A stretch of DNA of 64,000 bases from Rhizobacter sp. OV335. Its GTDB lineage: Bacteria; Pseudomonadota; Gammaproteobacteria; Burkholderiales; Burkholderiaceae_C. Under the pieces are notes generated by a model. The model ran no database searches and was not told where the DNA came from. It was given only the letters and a program-made list of their open reading frames with translations. Each line of letters begins with the position of its first letter. Positions within the stretch are counted from its first letter, which is position 1. The stretch is from the NCBI RefSeq assembly GCF_900142965.1, contig NZ_FRCQ01000017.1, forward strand, positions 38,716-102,715, read 5' to 3'. The translations under genes and the position numbers were made by a program. Positions 46,878 to 57,620 of this stretch are shown here, one piece after another.

Positions 46878-49800
46878 TCAACCGGCCAGCGCGGGCGACT
46901 GCAGCAACTGGTCGATGTCGGCCACCACCGCCGCGATGTCGATCGGCTTGGTCCAGTAGCCGATGAAGCCGGCCTCGTAGGCACGCTGCACGTCCTCGGG
47001 CATCGCATCGGCCGAGCACATGTAGGCCGGCGCGCGAGCCAGGCCCGGCAGCTTGCGCAGCTGGTGCAGCACCTCGAAGCCGGTCATGCCCGGCAGGTGG
47101 GCGTCGAGCACCAGCACCTCGGGCTGCCATTCGCGCGCGATTTCGAGCGCCTCTTCGCCGTCCTCGGCGATGCGCAGGTCGATCGTGCCGTGGTGCATGC
47201 GCAGCGCCTCCTCGAACAGGATCGCGTTGATGCGGTTGTCCTCGACGTACATCATGCGCAGCGCACTGCGGCCTGCAGGCGCAGGGGCGGTCGCGTCATC
47301 GCACGGGGCATCGGCCAGCGGCGCCGGCTCGGTGCCGGCCGGCCCGAGGTCGCAGACCATGTCGAGCCGCACGCAGGTGCCGTGGCCGAGCGTGCTCGTC
47401 ACCTGCAGGTCGCCGCCGATCGCCTGCATCAGGCTGCGCGCGATGATCAGGCCGAGGCCGGTGCCCTCGATGGCCGAGGTCTCCTTGCCAAGCCGCTCGA
47501 AGGGCTGGAACAGCCGGCCCATCTGCTCGGGCGTCAGGCCGGCGCCTTCGTCCTCGATCAGCAGCGTGAGCCGCTCGGGGCCGTCCTGTCGCACCGTCCA
47601 GCGCACCGCGCCGCCGGGGCGGTTGTACTTGACCGCGTTCGAGGCCACGTTCAGCAGCACCTGGCGCAGCCGCTGCGCATCGGCCTGCACGTGCAGCGGC
47701 GACGGCAGCTCGTTCTCGAAGCGGATCCCGCGCGTGCGCGCCATCGGCGCCAGCAAGTCGATCGTGCGCGCGACGATGTCGTCGAGCGCCACCCGTCCCA
47801 TGTCCAGAGTCAAGGCACCTTCCTCCACCTTCTGCAGGTCCAGCACATCGTTGATCAGCGCCAGCAGGTGCTGGCCGGCGTCCAGCACGTGGTCGGCGTA
47901 GTCGTGCACCTTGTCGAGGTCGACCTGGTCGACGCCCATGCGCATCAGCTGCGAGAAACCGATCACCGCGTTGAGCGGCGTGCGCATCTCGTGGCTCATG
48001 CGCGACAGGAACTCGCTCTTCGCCCGGTTGGCGAGCTCGGCGGCCTGCTTGTCGCGCAGCGCCTGGTCGGCCTGCTTGGTGCGCGTGATGTCGGAATGCG
48101 TGCCGACCACGCGGCGCGGGCTGCCGTCGGCATGCCGCTCGACGATCTTGCCGCGGTCGAGCACCCACAGCCAGTGGCCTTCGCGGTGCTGCAGCCGGTG
48201 CTCGGTCTCGTAGGCCTCGGTGTCGCCGCGCCGGTAGGCCTGGATGGCCCGCATCACGCGCGCCTTGTCGTCCGGGTGGATGCGGCGCGACCACTCCTGG
48301 ATGGTGTTGCCGACCTCGTCGTCGCGGTAGCCGAGCATCTCTTTCCAGCGCGGCGAGTAGAACGCGACGTTGCGGTCCTCGTCGAAGTCCCAGACGCCAT
48401 CGCCGGCGCCTTCGAGCGCGAACTTCCAGCGCTCCTCGGCCGCCTTCAGGGCCTGCTCGGCCGCGCGTTGCTGGGTCACGTCGCGCGTCACGTACAGCAC
48501 GCGCGCGCCGGACATCGGCGACAGCCGCGCCTCGAAGCTGCCGGGGCGCCCGCCGGACGTCACCAGTTCGTATTCGAGGCATTGCACCTCGCCGGTCTGC
48601 AGCGCGCGACGGATGGCCGGCAGCACCTGGTCGGCCAGCTCCTGCGTGACGCCCTGCACGAAGGGCCGGCCGCGCACGCTCTCCCAGCTGTGGACGAGGA
48701 AGGGGTGCTTCGGATCGCCGCATTCGAGGTAGCGGCCGTCGGCATCGAGCACGAACCAGAGGTCGGGCACGGCGGCCAGCACCGCACCGAGCCGCGCCTG
48801 CGCCTCTTGCGCCTGCAGCTGCTGGCGCGCCAGCTCCAGCTCGGCGTGCTTGCGGTCGGTGATGTCGACCGACAGGTGCACCAGGCTGCCGTCGCGCAGG
48901 CGGCGGTCGTTGACGATCAGCCAGCGGTTGCGCCAGCGCAGCTCGTGCTGGACGCCTTCCTCGGAAACGAGGCCGAGCCGCCACTGCACGAAGGCCTCTT
49001 CGTTGCCGACCGCATCGGGGTAGTCGCCGCGCGCGACCATGCCGCGCACCATCTCGGGCCAGGTCATGTCCTCGACCGGGACGGTGCGCCCGACGGAGCG
49101 CCGCCAGGCCGCGTTCGACTGCAGCATGCGGCCGTCGGGCGCGCTGATCATCACGCCGGCGTTGATGCTCTCGAGCGCATCGCTCAGCAGCTGCTCGGCG
49201 CGGCGCGCGGCGCTCTGTGCCTGCAGCCGCGCATTGATGATGGTGGCCGAGCCGCGGTAGCCGCGGAAGCGGCCGCTGCTGCTGAACACCGGCACGCCGC
49301 TGATCGACAGGGTCAGCGCGCCGGTCGGGGCGTGGCGGTCGGCAACGAGCTCAGTGAACGGCTCGCGGCGGGCGAGCGCGGCCTCGTAGCGCGGCCACGA
49401 CGCCGCATGCTCGCCGCCGTGCGGCTGGACCAGCTCGGGAAAGCGGCGCCCGAGGTCGTTCTGCGGCGCCAGGCCGATGCGGTGCTCGAAGTTCTCGGAC
49501 AGCCAGCTGATCCGCCCCTGGTCGTCGGTCTCCCACAGCCAGCTGTTGCCGGACTGGCTGGCGGCCCGCACCCGGGCCTCCTGCAGCCGCCAGCGCTGCT
49601 CGCGCAGGCGGGCGTCGAGCAGCGCGCTGGCCAGCAGCGCGAGATCGTGCAGTGCCTGCCATTGCGCGGCGTCCAGCCGTGCCGGCGCGGTGTGGATCGC
49701 GCAGACCGTGCCGATGCGACGATCGTCGACGCTCAGTGGCACCGAGGCATAGGCGCGGATGCGCGGGCCGCCGCTGACCATCGGGTTGTCGCTGAAGCGG

Positions 49801-50087
49801 GGGTCGCCCAGCGCGTCGGCCACCTCGAAGGCCTCGGGCTGCAGGATCGCGTGGCCGCAGAACGATTGATCGCGCGGGGTTTCGCGCACGTCGAGGCCGA
49901 CGGTGGCCGGGAACCACTGGCGCTCGGCATCGACCAGGCTGATCGCGGCGATCGGCCAGCCGGTGCGGGCGGCGATCTGGCGGGCCAGCGCGACGAAGGC
50001 CGGATCGACGACGGTGTCGAGCACGCGGAGTTCGCGCAGCACGCGCAGGCGCTCAGGCTCGTCGGCGGGCAGGTCGGCCGGTGTCAT
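46878..50087 (-). CDS. Multi-PAS hybrid sensor histidine kinase
   Basis: The protein has 1069 residues with no membrane segment. GAF domain at about 1-165 (GHAILQPEAFEVADALGDPR), then PAS domains: NSWLWETDDQGRISWLSENF, INAGVMISAPDGRMLQSNAA, VPDLWFVLDADGRYLECGDP and GDGVWDFDEDRNVAFYSPRW with its PAC segment. HisKA has His about 699 in SRMSHEMRTPLNAVIGFSQL, then HATPase_c (IEDEGAGLTPEQMGRLFQPF, EGTGLGLIIARSL) and a receiver with Asp about 995 (VLVLDAHLPGMTG). No separate regulator is adjacent; an Hpt partner must be elsewhere. It is transcribed away from the HAD gene. Confidence 0.95.
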   Translation of the reverse strand: MTPADLPADEPERLRVLRELRVLDTVVDPAFVALARQIAARTGWPIAAISLVDAERQWFPATVGLDVRETPRDQSFCGHAILQPEAFEVADALGDPRFSDNPMVSGGPRIRAYASVPLSVDDRRIGTVCAIHTAPARLDAAQWQALHDLALLASALLDARLREQRWRLQEARVRAASQSGNSWLWETDDQGRISWLSENFEHRIGLAPQNDLGRRFPELVQPHGGEHAASWPRYEAALARREPFTELVADRHAPTGALTLSISGVPVFSSSGRFRGYRGSATIINARLQAQSAARRAEQLLSDALESINAGVMISAPDGRMLQSNAAWRRSVGRTVPVEDMTWPEMVRGMVARGDYPDAVGNEEAFVQWRLGLVSEEGVQHELRWRNRWLIVNDRRLRDGSLVHLSVDITDRKHAELELARQQLQAQEAQARLGAVLAAVPDLWFVLDADGRYLECGDPKHPFLVHSWESVRGRPFVQGVTQELADQVLPAIRRALQTGEVQCLEYELVTSGGRPGSFEARLSPMSGARVLYVTRDVTQQRAAEQALKAAEERWKFALEGAGDGVWDFDEDRNVAFYSPRWKEMLGYRDDEVGNTIQEWSRRIHPDDKARVMRAIQAYRRGDTEAYETEHRLQHREGHWLWVLDRGKIVERHADGSPRRVVGTHSDITRTKQADQALRDKQAAELANRAKSEFLSRMSHEMRTPLNAVIGFSQLMRMGVDQVDLDKVHDYADHVLDAGQHLLALINDVLDLQKVEEGALTLDMGRVALDDIVARTIDLLAPMARTRGIRFENELPSPLHVQADAQRLRQVLLNVASNAVKYNRPGGAVRWTVRQDGPERLTLLIEDEGAGLTPEQMGRLFQPFERLGKETSAIEGTGLGLIIARSLMQAIGGDLQVTSTLGHGTCVRLDMVCDLGPAGTEPAPLADAPCDDATAPAPAGRSALRMMYVEDNRINAILFEEALRMHHGTIDLRIAEDGEEALEIAREWQPEVLVLDAHLPGMTGFEVLHQLRKLPGLARAPAYMCSADAMPEDVQRAYEAGFIGYWTKPIDIAAVVADIDQLLQSPALAG

Positions 50088-50197
50088 GAAGCGCGGAAGG
50101 CGTGATTCATGGGTGTGTGCTGCGCGGTGGCCGGTCGACTGTAGCGGACAATCCAGCGCGTCGCCGCACCGTTGCCGCGCTGGATTCCACAGCCCCC

Positions 50198-50896
50198 ATG
50201 CCTGCTTTCCCTGTCAGTTCGCCGCTTGCCTTGACGCTGGATCTCGACGACACGCTGTGGCCTGTGTGGCCGGCGATCGAGCGGGCCGAACACGATCTGC
50301 ACGGCTGGCTGCACGAGCATGCGCCGGCCACCGCGCAGCGCTTCGATCCGCCGGCGCTGCGCGCGTTGCGCAATGCGGTGGAGGCCGAGCATCCGCAGTG
50401 GCGCCACGACCTGAGCGCGATCCGCCGCGAGAGCATCGCGCGCGCGTTGGCGATGACCGGGCACGATCCGCAGCTGGCTGTACCGGCGTTCGACGTGTTC
50501 TTCGCGGCACGGCAGCGGGTGGAGTTCTTCGACGATGCGTTGCCGGGCCTGGCGCGGCTGGCGGCGCGCTTTCCGCTGTATGCGGTGACCAACGGCAATG
50601 CCGACCTGGCGACGGTGGGCATCGCGCAGCACTTCCAGGGCAGCCTGAGCTCGCGCGAACTCGGCATCGGCAAACCGGATGCGCGGATCTTCCACCTGGC
50701 CTGCGAGCGGCTGGGCATGCTGCCGGCGCAGGTGCTGCATGTCGGCGACGATCTGCATCTCGACGTGCATGGCGCGCGCGATGCGGGATTGCAGGCGCTG
50801 TGGCTGCATCGGCCGGGCCATGCGGTGGGGGAGCTGCCGGCCGGTTGCGGTCAGGCGGCCACCTTGCTTGAACTCGCCGAGATGCTCGGCTGCTGA
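50198..50896 (+). CDS. HAD-superfamily hydrolase
   Basis: The protein has 232 residues from ATG 50198. HAD motif I is LDLDDTLWPV (nucleophile first Asp), motif II VTNGN, motif III Lys in GIGKPDARIF and motif IV HVGDDLHLDVHGARDAGLQA. The cap is helical (about 20-100). This is a phosphatase of the HAD-IA (YigB/phosphoglycolate phosphatase-like) group; the substrate is not predictable. It is convergent with the cyclase gene, 4 bases away. Confidence 0.92.
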   Translation: MPAFPVSSPLALTLDLDDTLWPVWPAIERAEHDLHGWLHEHAPATAQRFDPPALRALRNAVEAEHPQWRHDLSAIRRESIARALAMTGHDPQLAVPAFDVFFAARQRVEFFDDALPGLARLAARFPLYAVTNGNADLATVGIAQHFQGSLSSRELGIGKPDARIFHLACERLGMLPAQVLHVGDDLHLDVHGARDAGLQALWLHRPGHAVGELPAGCGQAATLLELAEMLGC

Positions 50897-50900
50897 GTGC

Positions 50901-51875
50901 TCAGCGGTTGAACTCGAACGGCGCCTGCGGCTGCGTGTCCGAAAACTTCATCACTTCGAAGCGCACGCACGGCGAGGTCGGATCGACCGGCGAGGCCCCC
51001 AGCCCGATCGCTCCGCTGCCGTGCAGCGTGCAGGTGCCGCGGCGCAGCTGCACGATCTCGGAATCGCTGGAGAAGCGCACATAGGTGCCGTTGTAGCTCA
51101 GGTCGGTCAGCTGGAAGGCGCCGCCATGCCAGTCGATGCGCGCATGCGAGCGCGAGACCCGCGAATCGTCGATGCAATAGGTGGCCTGCGGGCTGCGGCC
51201 CAGCACCACCGGCAGGCTCGGGCCCGCATAGACGCGGTTCAGGTCGAGCCACGCGAGGCGGATGCCTTCGGGCTCGGTGGTGGTGGGCAGCAGGTCGCCA
51301 TAGGCGGTGGCCGCGGTGTCGCCGAAGCGCCGGCCTTCGAGCAGGTAGACGTGCACCGGCTCGACGCGGCCGCGCAACTGCACGCGATCGAGGCTGCGAA
51401 AGCGCGCGCTGTTCTCGGCGTCCTGGGCAGAGAACACGGTGGCGGTGGTCAGGGTCTCGTTGTCGCCGGCATGGTCGAGCAAGCGCGCCGCGACGTTGAC
51501 CGCATCGCCGAAGCAGTCGCCCGACATCGCGACCACCTCGCCGTGCGCCAGCCCGACCTGCAGCTTCAGCACCGGCGAGCGTTGCACCGCGGCCGGCGAG
51601 CCGACAGCAGGGTTCGACGGCGGCACGATGCGGTCCAGCGACTCGTGCATGCCGTCGGCCGCCGACACCGCTTCGATCGGGTTCTCGAACACCGCCATCA
51701 GGCCGTCGCCCAGCGTCTTGACGACGGTGCCGCGGCAACTGGTCACCACGTGGGCCAGCAGCGCGACGCTGTGCGTGACGACCGTCGTGGCCTCGGCGTT
51801 GCCCAGCGTCTCGTACAGCGCCGTGCTGCCGCGGAGATCGGCAAACAACACGGTGCGCTGCAGGATCTGGGTCAT
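50901..51875 (-). CDS. Class III nucleotide cyclase with C-terminal FHA domain
   Basis: The protein has 324 residues from ATG 51875. The cyclase domain (1-185) has FADLRGSTALYETLG and LGDGLMAVFENP (the two metal-binding Asp) and CFGDAVNVAARLL (transition-state Asn and Arg), so it may be active. The FHA domain (about 215-310) reads VVLGRSPQATYCIDDSRVSR, SHARIDW and LSYNGTYVRF, with the Arg, Ser and Asn expected to bind phosphothreonine. It probably makes cAMP or cGMP, or acts as a cyclase-type regulator, under Ser/Thr-kinase control. No such kinase is adjacent. It follows rpoD after a terminator. Confidence 0.9.
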   Translation of the reverse strand: MTQILQRTVLFADLRGSTALYETLGNAEATTVVTHSVALLAHVVTSCRGTVVKTLGDGLMAVFENPIEAVSAADGMHESLDRIVPPSNPAVGSPAAVQRSPVLKLQVGLAHGEVVAMSGDCFGDAVNVAARLLDHAGDNETLTTATVFSAQDAENSARFRSLDRVQLRGRVEPVHVYLLEGRRFGDTAATAYGDLLPTTTEPEGIRLAWLDLNRVYAGPSLPVVLGRSPQATYCIDDSRVSRSHARIDWHGGAFQLTDLSYNGTYVRFSSDSEIVQLRRGTCTLHGSGAIGLGASPVDPTSPCVRFEVMKFSDTQPQAPFEFNR

Positions 51876-51915
51876 AAGCGTGAAGTTTATGGCAACTGGC
51901 GGCCTCGGAAGGCGC

Positions 51916-51950
51916 AAAAAAGGCCCCGAAAGCAGTGCTCGCGGGGCCTT
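51916..51950 (-). terminator. Intrinsic terminator of rpoD
   Basis: On the minus strand GGCCCCG and CGGGGCC (51942-51948 and 51922-51928) form a stem with a 13-base loop, followed by TTTTTT (51916-51921). The preceding AAA can extend the stem against the T run. It lies 20 bases after the rpoD stop. Confidence 0.9.
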
Positions 51951-51968
51951 TGCAGCAGGGGCTGACGA

Positions 51969-54197
<2,229 letters not shown>

Positions 54198-54516
54198 GCA
54201 AATCCTCGAATGGTGGTGGTCGTCACGCCGAACCACGCCCCCAGGGTTCCAAGCCAGGAGGCGGCTCGACTGGGCCCTGTTCAGCGGAGGTCCAAAGACG
54301 TAGCGAGGCCCGTATCAAGCCTTAGCTTGGGGCCGCAATCAATTGGGCAAGGTCGCGTGACATCGAACGGAGTACAGCCCTTGCGGGATAAGGTGGCCTT
54401 GCGGTGGGGACCCTGGGTCAGAGGGTGGCCGGGGCCCGGAGGTGCTGTCTTTGTACCGTTCGTCACTCTTGCCGAGTAACCCTCGATTATCGGCGAAAGA
54501 GTGCGTTACGTCAAAG
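54198..54516. other. dnaG-rpoD intergenic region
   Basis: This is 319 bases without a credible gene. It contains a small inverted repeat (CAAGCCTTAGCTTGG near 54317-54331) and moderately AT-rich patches that could hold the rpoD promoter, but I see no confident -35/-10 pair, no T-tract terminator and no tRNA. Confidence 0.5.
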
Positions 54517-56511
54517 TCACGTTGAAGGCGGTGGTTTCATGCTTTGCATGCGCTGTCGCTTCTGCGCATCGAGTTCGCGCCATTGCACGAGTGCCGCCGG
54601 GTCGGTTTCGGCCTGCCGGATCAGCAGCTCCAGGCGTGCCGACAGCAGCTCGACCCACATGCCGTCGATCACGCGGCGCAGGTCGGCGAACTGCATTTCG
54701 TCCTGCAGCACGCCCGGCGGGACGAGGCGGCGGCTTTCGTCCGCCCATTCGCCCTCGTGCAGGGCTTGCTCGAGCACGGCCCACGGCGTCGCGCCATGTT
54801 CCAGCAGGTGGCGCTCCAACCAGGTGATCAGCGATCCGTGCGGCGCCGGCAGTTCGTGCAGCAGCTGGTGGTCGTCGGTGCCGAGCTGGTCCCACCAGTC
54901 GCTGTGCAGCAGCAGCAGCCGCAGCACGGTGTCCGCCGGGCTGGTGGGCAGGGTGCGCACCTTCGACTGCGGCAGGAACGGGCCGCTCTCCTCGTAGCGC
55001 TCCCGCTCGGCTCGCTTGGCCTTCCAGTCCTTGGACCACTCCTTGGTCCACTTGCGGCCGCCGCCGCCCGGGCTCCAGCCGCCGCCCTCGCGCCGCTGGG
55101 GGCGCTCGTGCTGGGCGGCCGGCGCGCCGTCGTCCGGCGGGCCATAGCTGTCGTCGCTCGGCGGGTCGTGGCGGTTGGACACGGAACCGCCGCCGTGCCG
55201 CGGCGCCGCCGACGTCTGCCACAAGTGCGTCAGGTCGGTCGATGCGATGCCGCCTTGCTGCGCCAGCTCGGCCAGCAGCTGCAGCTTCAGCGCCCCGTCC
55301 GGCAGCGCCGACCACAGCGGCTTCGCGTTGGCGAGGAACTTGGCCCGGCCTTCGGCGGTCGACAGGTCGCCGCCATCGCGGGCGGCTTCGACCAGCTGGC
55401 GCGACAAGGGCACCGCCTGCGCGACGCAGGTCTCGAAGGCGGCGGCGCCCAGTTCGCGCACATACGAATCCGGATCGTGCTCGGTCGGCAGGAACAGGAA
55501 GCGCACGGTGCGGGTATCGCTGGCGTGCGGCAGCGAGGCCTCGAGTGCGCGGCCCGCGGCGCGGCGCCCGGCGGCATCGCCATCGAAGCTGAACACCACC
55601 GATTCGGTGAAGCGGAACAGCTTCTGCACATGCTCGGCCGTGCAGGCCGTGCCGAGCGTCGCGACGGCGTTGTCGAAGCCGTGCTGGGCCAGTGCGACGA
55701 CGTCCATGTAGCCCTCGACCACCAGCGCATAGCCGCGCTTGCGCAGCCCGGCGCGCGCTTCGTGCAGGCCGTACAGCTCGCGGCCCTTCACGAACACAGG
55801 CGTCTCCGGCGAGTTCAGGTACTTCGGCTCGCCCTTGTCGAGCACGCGCCCGCCGAAGCCGATCACGTCGCCTTGCACCGAGCGGATCGGGAACATGATG
55901 CGGTCGCGGAAGCGGTCGTAGCGCTTGCGTTCCTCGTCGTTCTCGCCCTGCGAGATGACGAGGCCGCTTTCCTCGAGCAGCGGGTCGTCGTAGCGCGGGA
56001 ACACGCTCGCGAGCGCGCGCCAGCCGTCGGGCGCGTAGCCCAGCCCGAAGGCCGCGGCGATCTCGCCGCTCAGGCCGCGGCCCTTCAGGTAGTCGATCGC
56101 CCGCGGGCTGCCCTTGAGCTGCTTGCGGTAGCTCTCGGCCGCCTTCGCGAGCACGTCGCTGAGCGTGGCCTGGCGTTCCTTCAGCTCGGCGGCGCGTTCG
56201 CGCTCCTGCGGAGAGCGGTCGTCTTCCGGCACCGTGAGCCCGGCCTGCTGGGCCAGGTCGCGCACCGCATCGAGGAAGCCCATCCCCGAATACTCCATCA
56301 GGAAGCCCAGCGCATTGCCGTGCACGCCGCAGCCGAAGCAGTGGTAGGTCTGGCGCGTCGGGCTGACGGTGAAGCTCGGCGTCTTCTCGCCGTGGAACGG
56401 GCACAGGCCCTTGTGGTTGATGCCGGCCTTCTTCAGCTGCACGTGGCGGCCGACGACTTCGACGACGTCGATGCGGGACAGCAGTTCCTGGATGAAGCTC
56501 GGCGGGATCAC
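54517..56511 (-). CDS. dnaG: DNA primase
   Basis: The protein has 664 residues. The N-terminal zinc-binding domain (GLCPFHGEKTPSF, then TYHCFGCGVHGNALGF) precedes the TOPRIM core (YALVVEGYMDVVALAQHGFD, FSFDGDAAGRRAAGRAL). A Pro/Gly/His-rich linker (about 440-490) leads to the C-terminal helicase-binding domain. It makes RNA primers with DnaB. In the usual macromolecular-synthesis operon rpsU precedes dnaG; here neither rpsU nor yqeY is upstream. A divergent TonB-type gene begins about 245 bases away. Confidence 0.97.
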   Translation of the reverse strand: MIPPSFIQELLSRIDVVEVVGRHVQLKKAGINHKGLCPFHGEKTPSFTVSPTRQTYHCFGCGVHGNALGFLMEYSGMGFLDAVRDLAQQAGLTVPEDDRSPQERERAAELKERQATLSDVLAKAAESYRKQLKGSPRAIDYLKGRGLSGEIAAAFGLGYAPDGWRALASVFPRYDDPLLEESGLVISQGENDEERKRYDRFRDRIMFPIRSVQGDVIGFGGRVLDKGEPKYLNSPETPVFVKGRELYGLHEARAGLRKRGYALVVEGYMDVVALAQHGFDNAVATLGTACTAEHVQKLFRFTESVVFSFDGDAAGRRAAGRALEASLPHASDTRTVRFLFLPTEHDPDSYVRELGAAAFETCVAQAVPLSRQLVEAARDGGDLSTAEGRAKFLANAKPLWSALPDGALKLQLLAELAQQGGIASTDLTHLWQTSAAPRHGGGSVSNRHDPPSDDSYGPPDDGAPAAQHERPQRREGGGWSPGGGGRKWTKEWSKDWKAKRAERERYEESGPFLPQSKVRTLPTSPADTVLRLLLLHSDWWDQLGTDDHQLLHELPAPHGSLITWLERHLLEHGATPWAVLEQALHEGEWADESRRLVPPGVLQDEMQFADLRRVIDGMWVELLSARLELLIRQAETDPAALVQWRELDAQKRQRMQSMKPPPST

Positions 56512-56758
56512 CCCGCGAGTCTATCGAACCGCTCCGCGGGTACACCCCGAGGCACCGACTTGTGCGGCTTCGCACGATCCGGTCTTCCGGGCTGTTACCG
56601 ATTGACGCAAGGGTGACCATGCTCGGTACACTTTTTGCACCGTGAAGCGCGATGCTGTGTCGTTGGGGCACGGCAGACCGGAGCCGGTGGCCGAAGGCGG
56701 AGACCCCGCACCAGGCCGCGTCGTGTCCGCCGTGAACAAGACCCTCGGAAGGAATCGT

Positions 56759-57592
56759 GTGCAGTTCAACTCAACGCCGGTACAGGCGCGTTTGCAGTTC
56801 TCGCCTCGCACACTGTGTCTTGCGCTGCTGGCTTCCGGGCTGATCGGGGCGCTGCAGCCGGCCCACGCGCAGGCCGCGTCGGCGCCCGCCGGCAAGGAAG
56901 ACGCCGCGCCGAGCGAGCGCGCCAAGCGCGAGGCGGAAAACGTCTTCCGCTGGATCATGATCCACTCGGACAAGCCTCGAAAAACCCGCGATGACAAGCC
57001 GGCCGCGGCCGCACCGGCACCGGTCGCGAATGCACCCAGGCCGGCACCGGCCGCACGCGTCGCGAAGGTGGGCGAGGGCAGCGCCGAGGGCTCGGTCGTC
57101 GCGCCTGCACCGGCCCCGGCGGCCCGCACTGCAGCGGCGCCGGCAGCGGTCGCCACCCCGGCAGCTGCCGCGGCCGTGCCGGTCTCCAACGTCGACAACG
57201 AAGCGGCCCGCATGACGAACAGCGCGGCGGCGCTGGCTCGGGGGAACGGCAGCGGGAGCACCGGGCCCGGCGGCCACACCGCGATGCCCGATGCCGCCGC
57301 GCCGCCCGTCCTCGCCACCGCGCCGGAACCCGAGGCGGAGCAAGAGACGCTGGTGATGGTGTCCCAGGTCGAGCCGCAGTTCCCGCGTGCGGTGATGCTC
57401 GATCTGCGCCGGGGCACCGTGCGGGTGCGCTTCGACGTGATGCCCGACGGTTCGGTGAGCGCGCCGAACGTCGTGTCGACAACGAACGTGCGCCTGAACC
57501 GCGCGGCCCTGGCCGCCGTCGGCCAATGGAAGTTCCAGCCGGTGCGCGAGGCGCAGGAAGGCGTCGTCGAACTGGGCTTCAATCTCGATTGA
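56759..57592 (+). CDS. Exported TonB C-terminal-domain protein
   Basis: The protein has 277 residues from GTG 56759, preceded by AAGGAA; an earlier GTG at 56642 lacks a signal sequence at the N-terminus. A signal peptide (LCLALLASGLIGALQPAHAQ) is followed by a long Ala/Pro-rich region (about 70-190) and a TonB_C domain at the end: VSQVEPQFPRAVMLDLRRGT, VRVRFDVMPDGSVS, LNRAALAAVGQWKFQPVRE. If the signal is cleaved, it would be a soluble periplasmic protein, unlike inner-membrane TonB. No ExbBD genes are adjacent. Confidence 0.85.
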   Translation: MQFNSTPVQARLQFSPRTLCLALLASGLIGALQPAHAQAASAPAGKEDAAPSERAKREAENVFRWIMIHSDKPRKTRDDKPAAAAPAPVANAPRPAPAARVAKVGEGSAEGSVVAPAPAPAARTAAAPAAVATPAAAAAVPVSNVDNEAARMTNSAAALARGNGSGSTGPGGHTAMPDAAAPPVLATAPEPEAEQETLVMVSQVEPQFPRAVMLDLRRGTVRVRFDVMPDGSVSAPNVVSTTNVRLNRAALAAVGQWKFQPVREAQEGVVELGFNLD

Positions 57593-57620
57593 GCCGGCCG
57601 GGGCGCCGGTTGCAGGGCTG

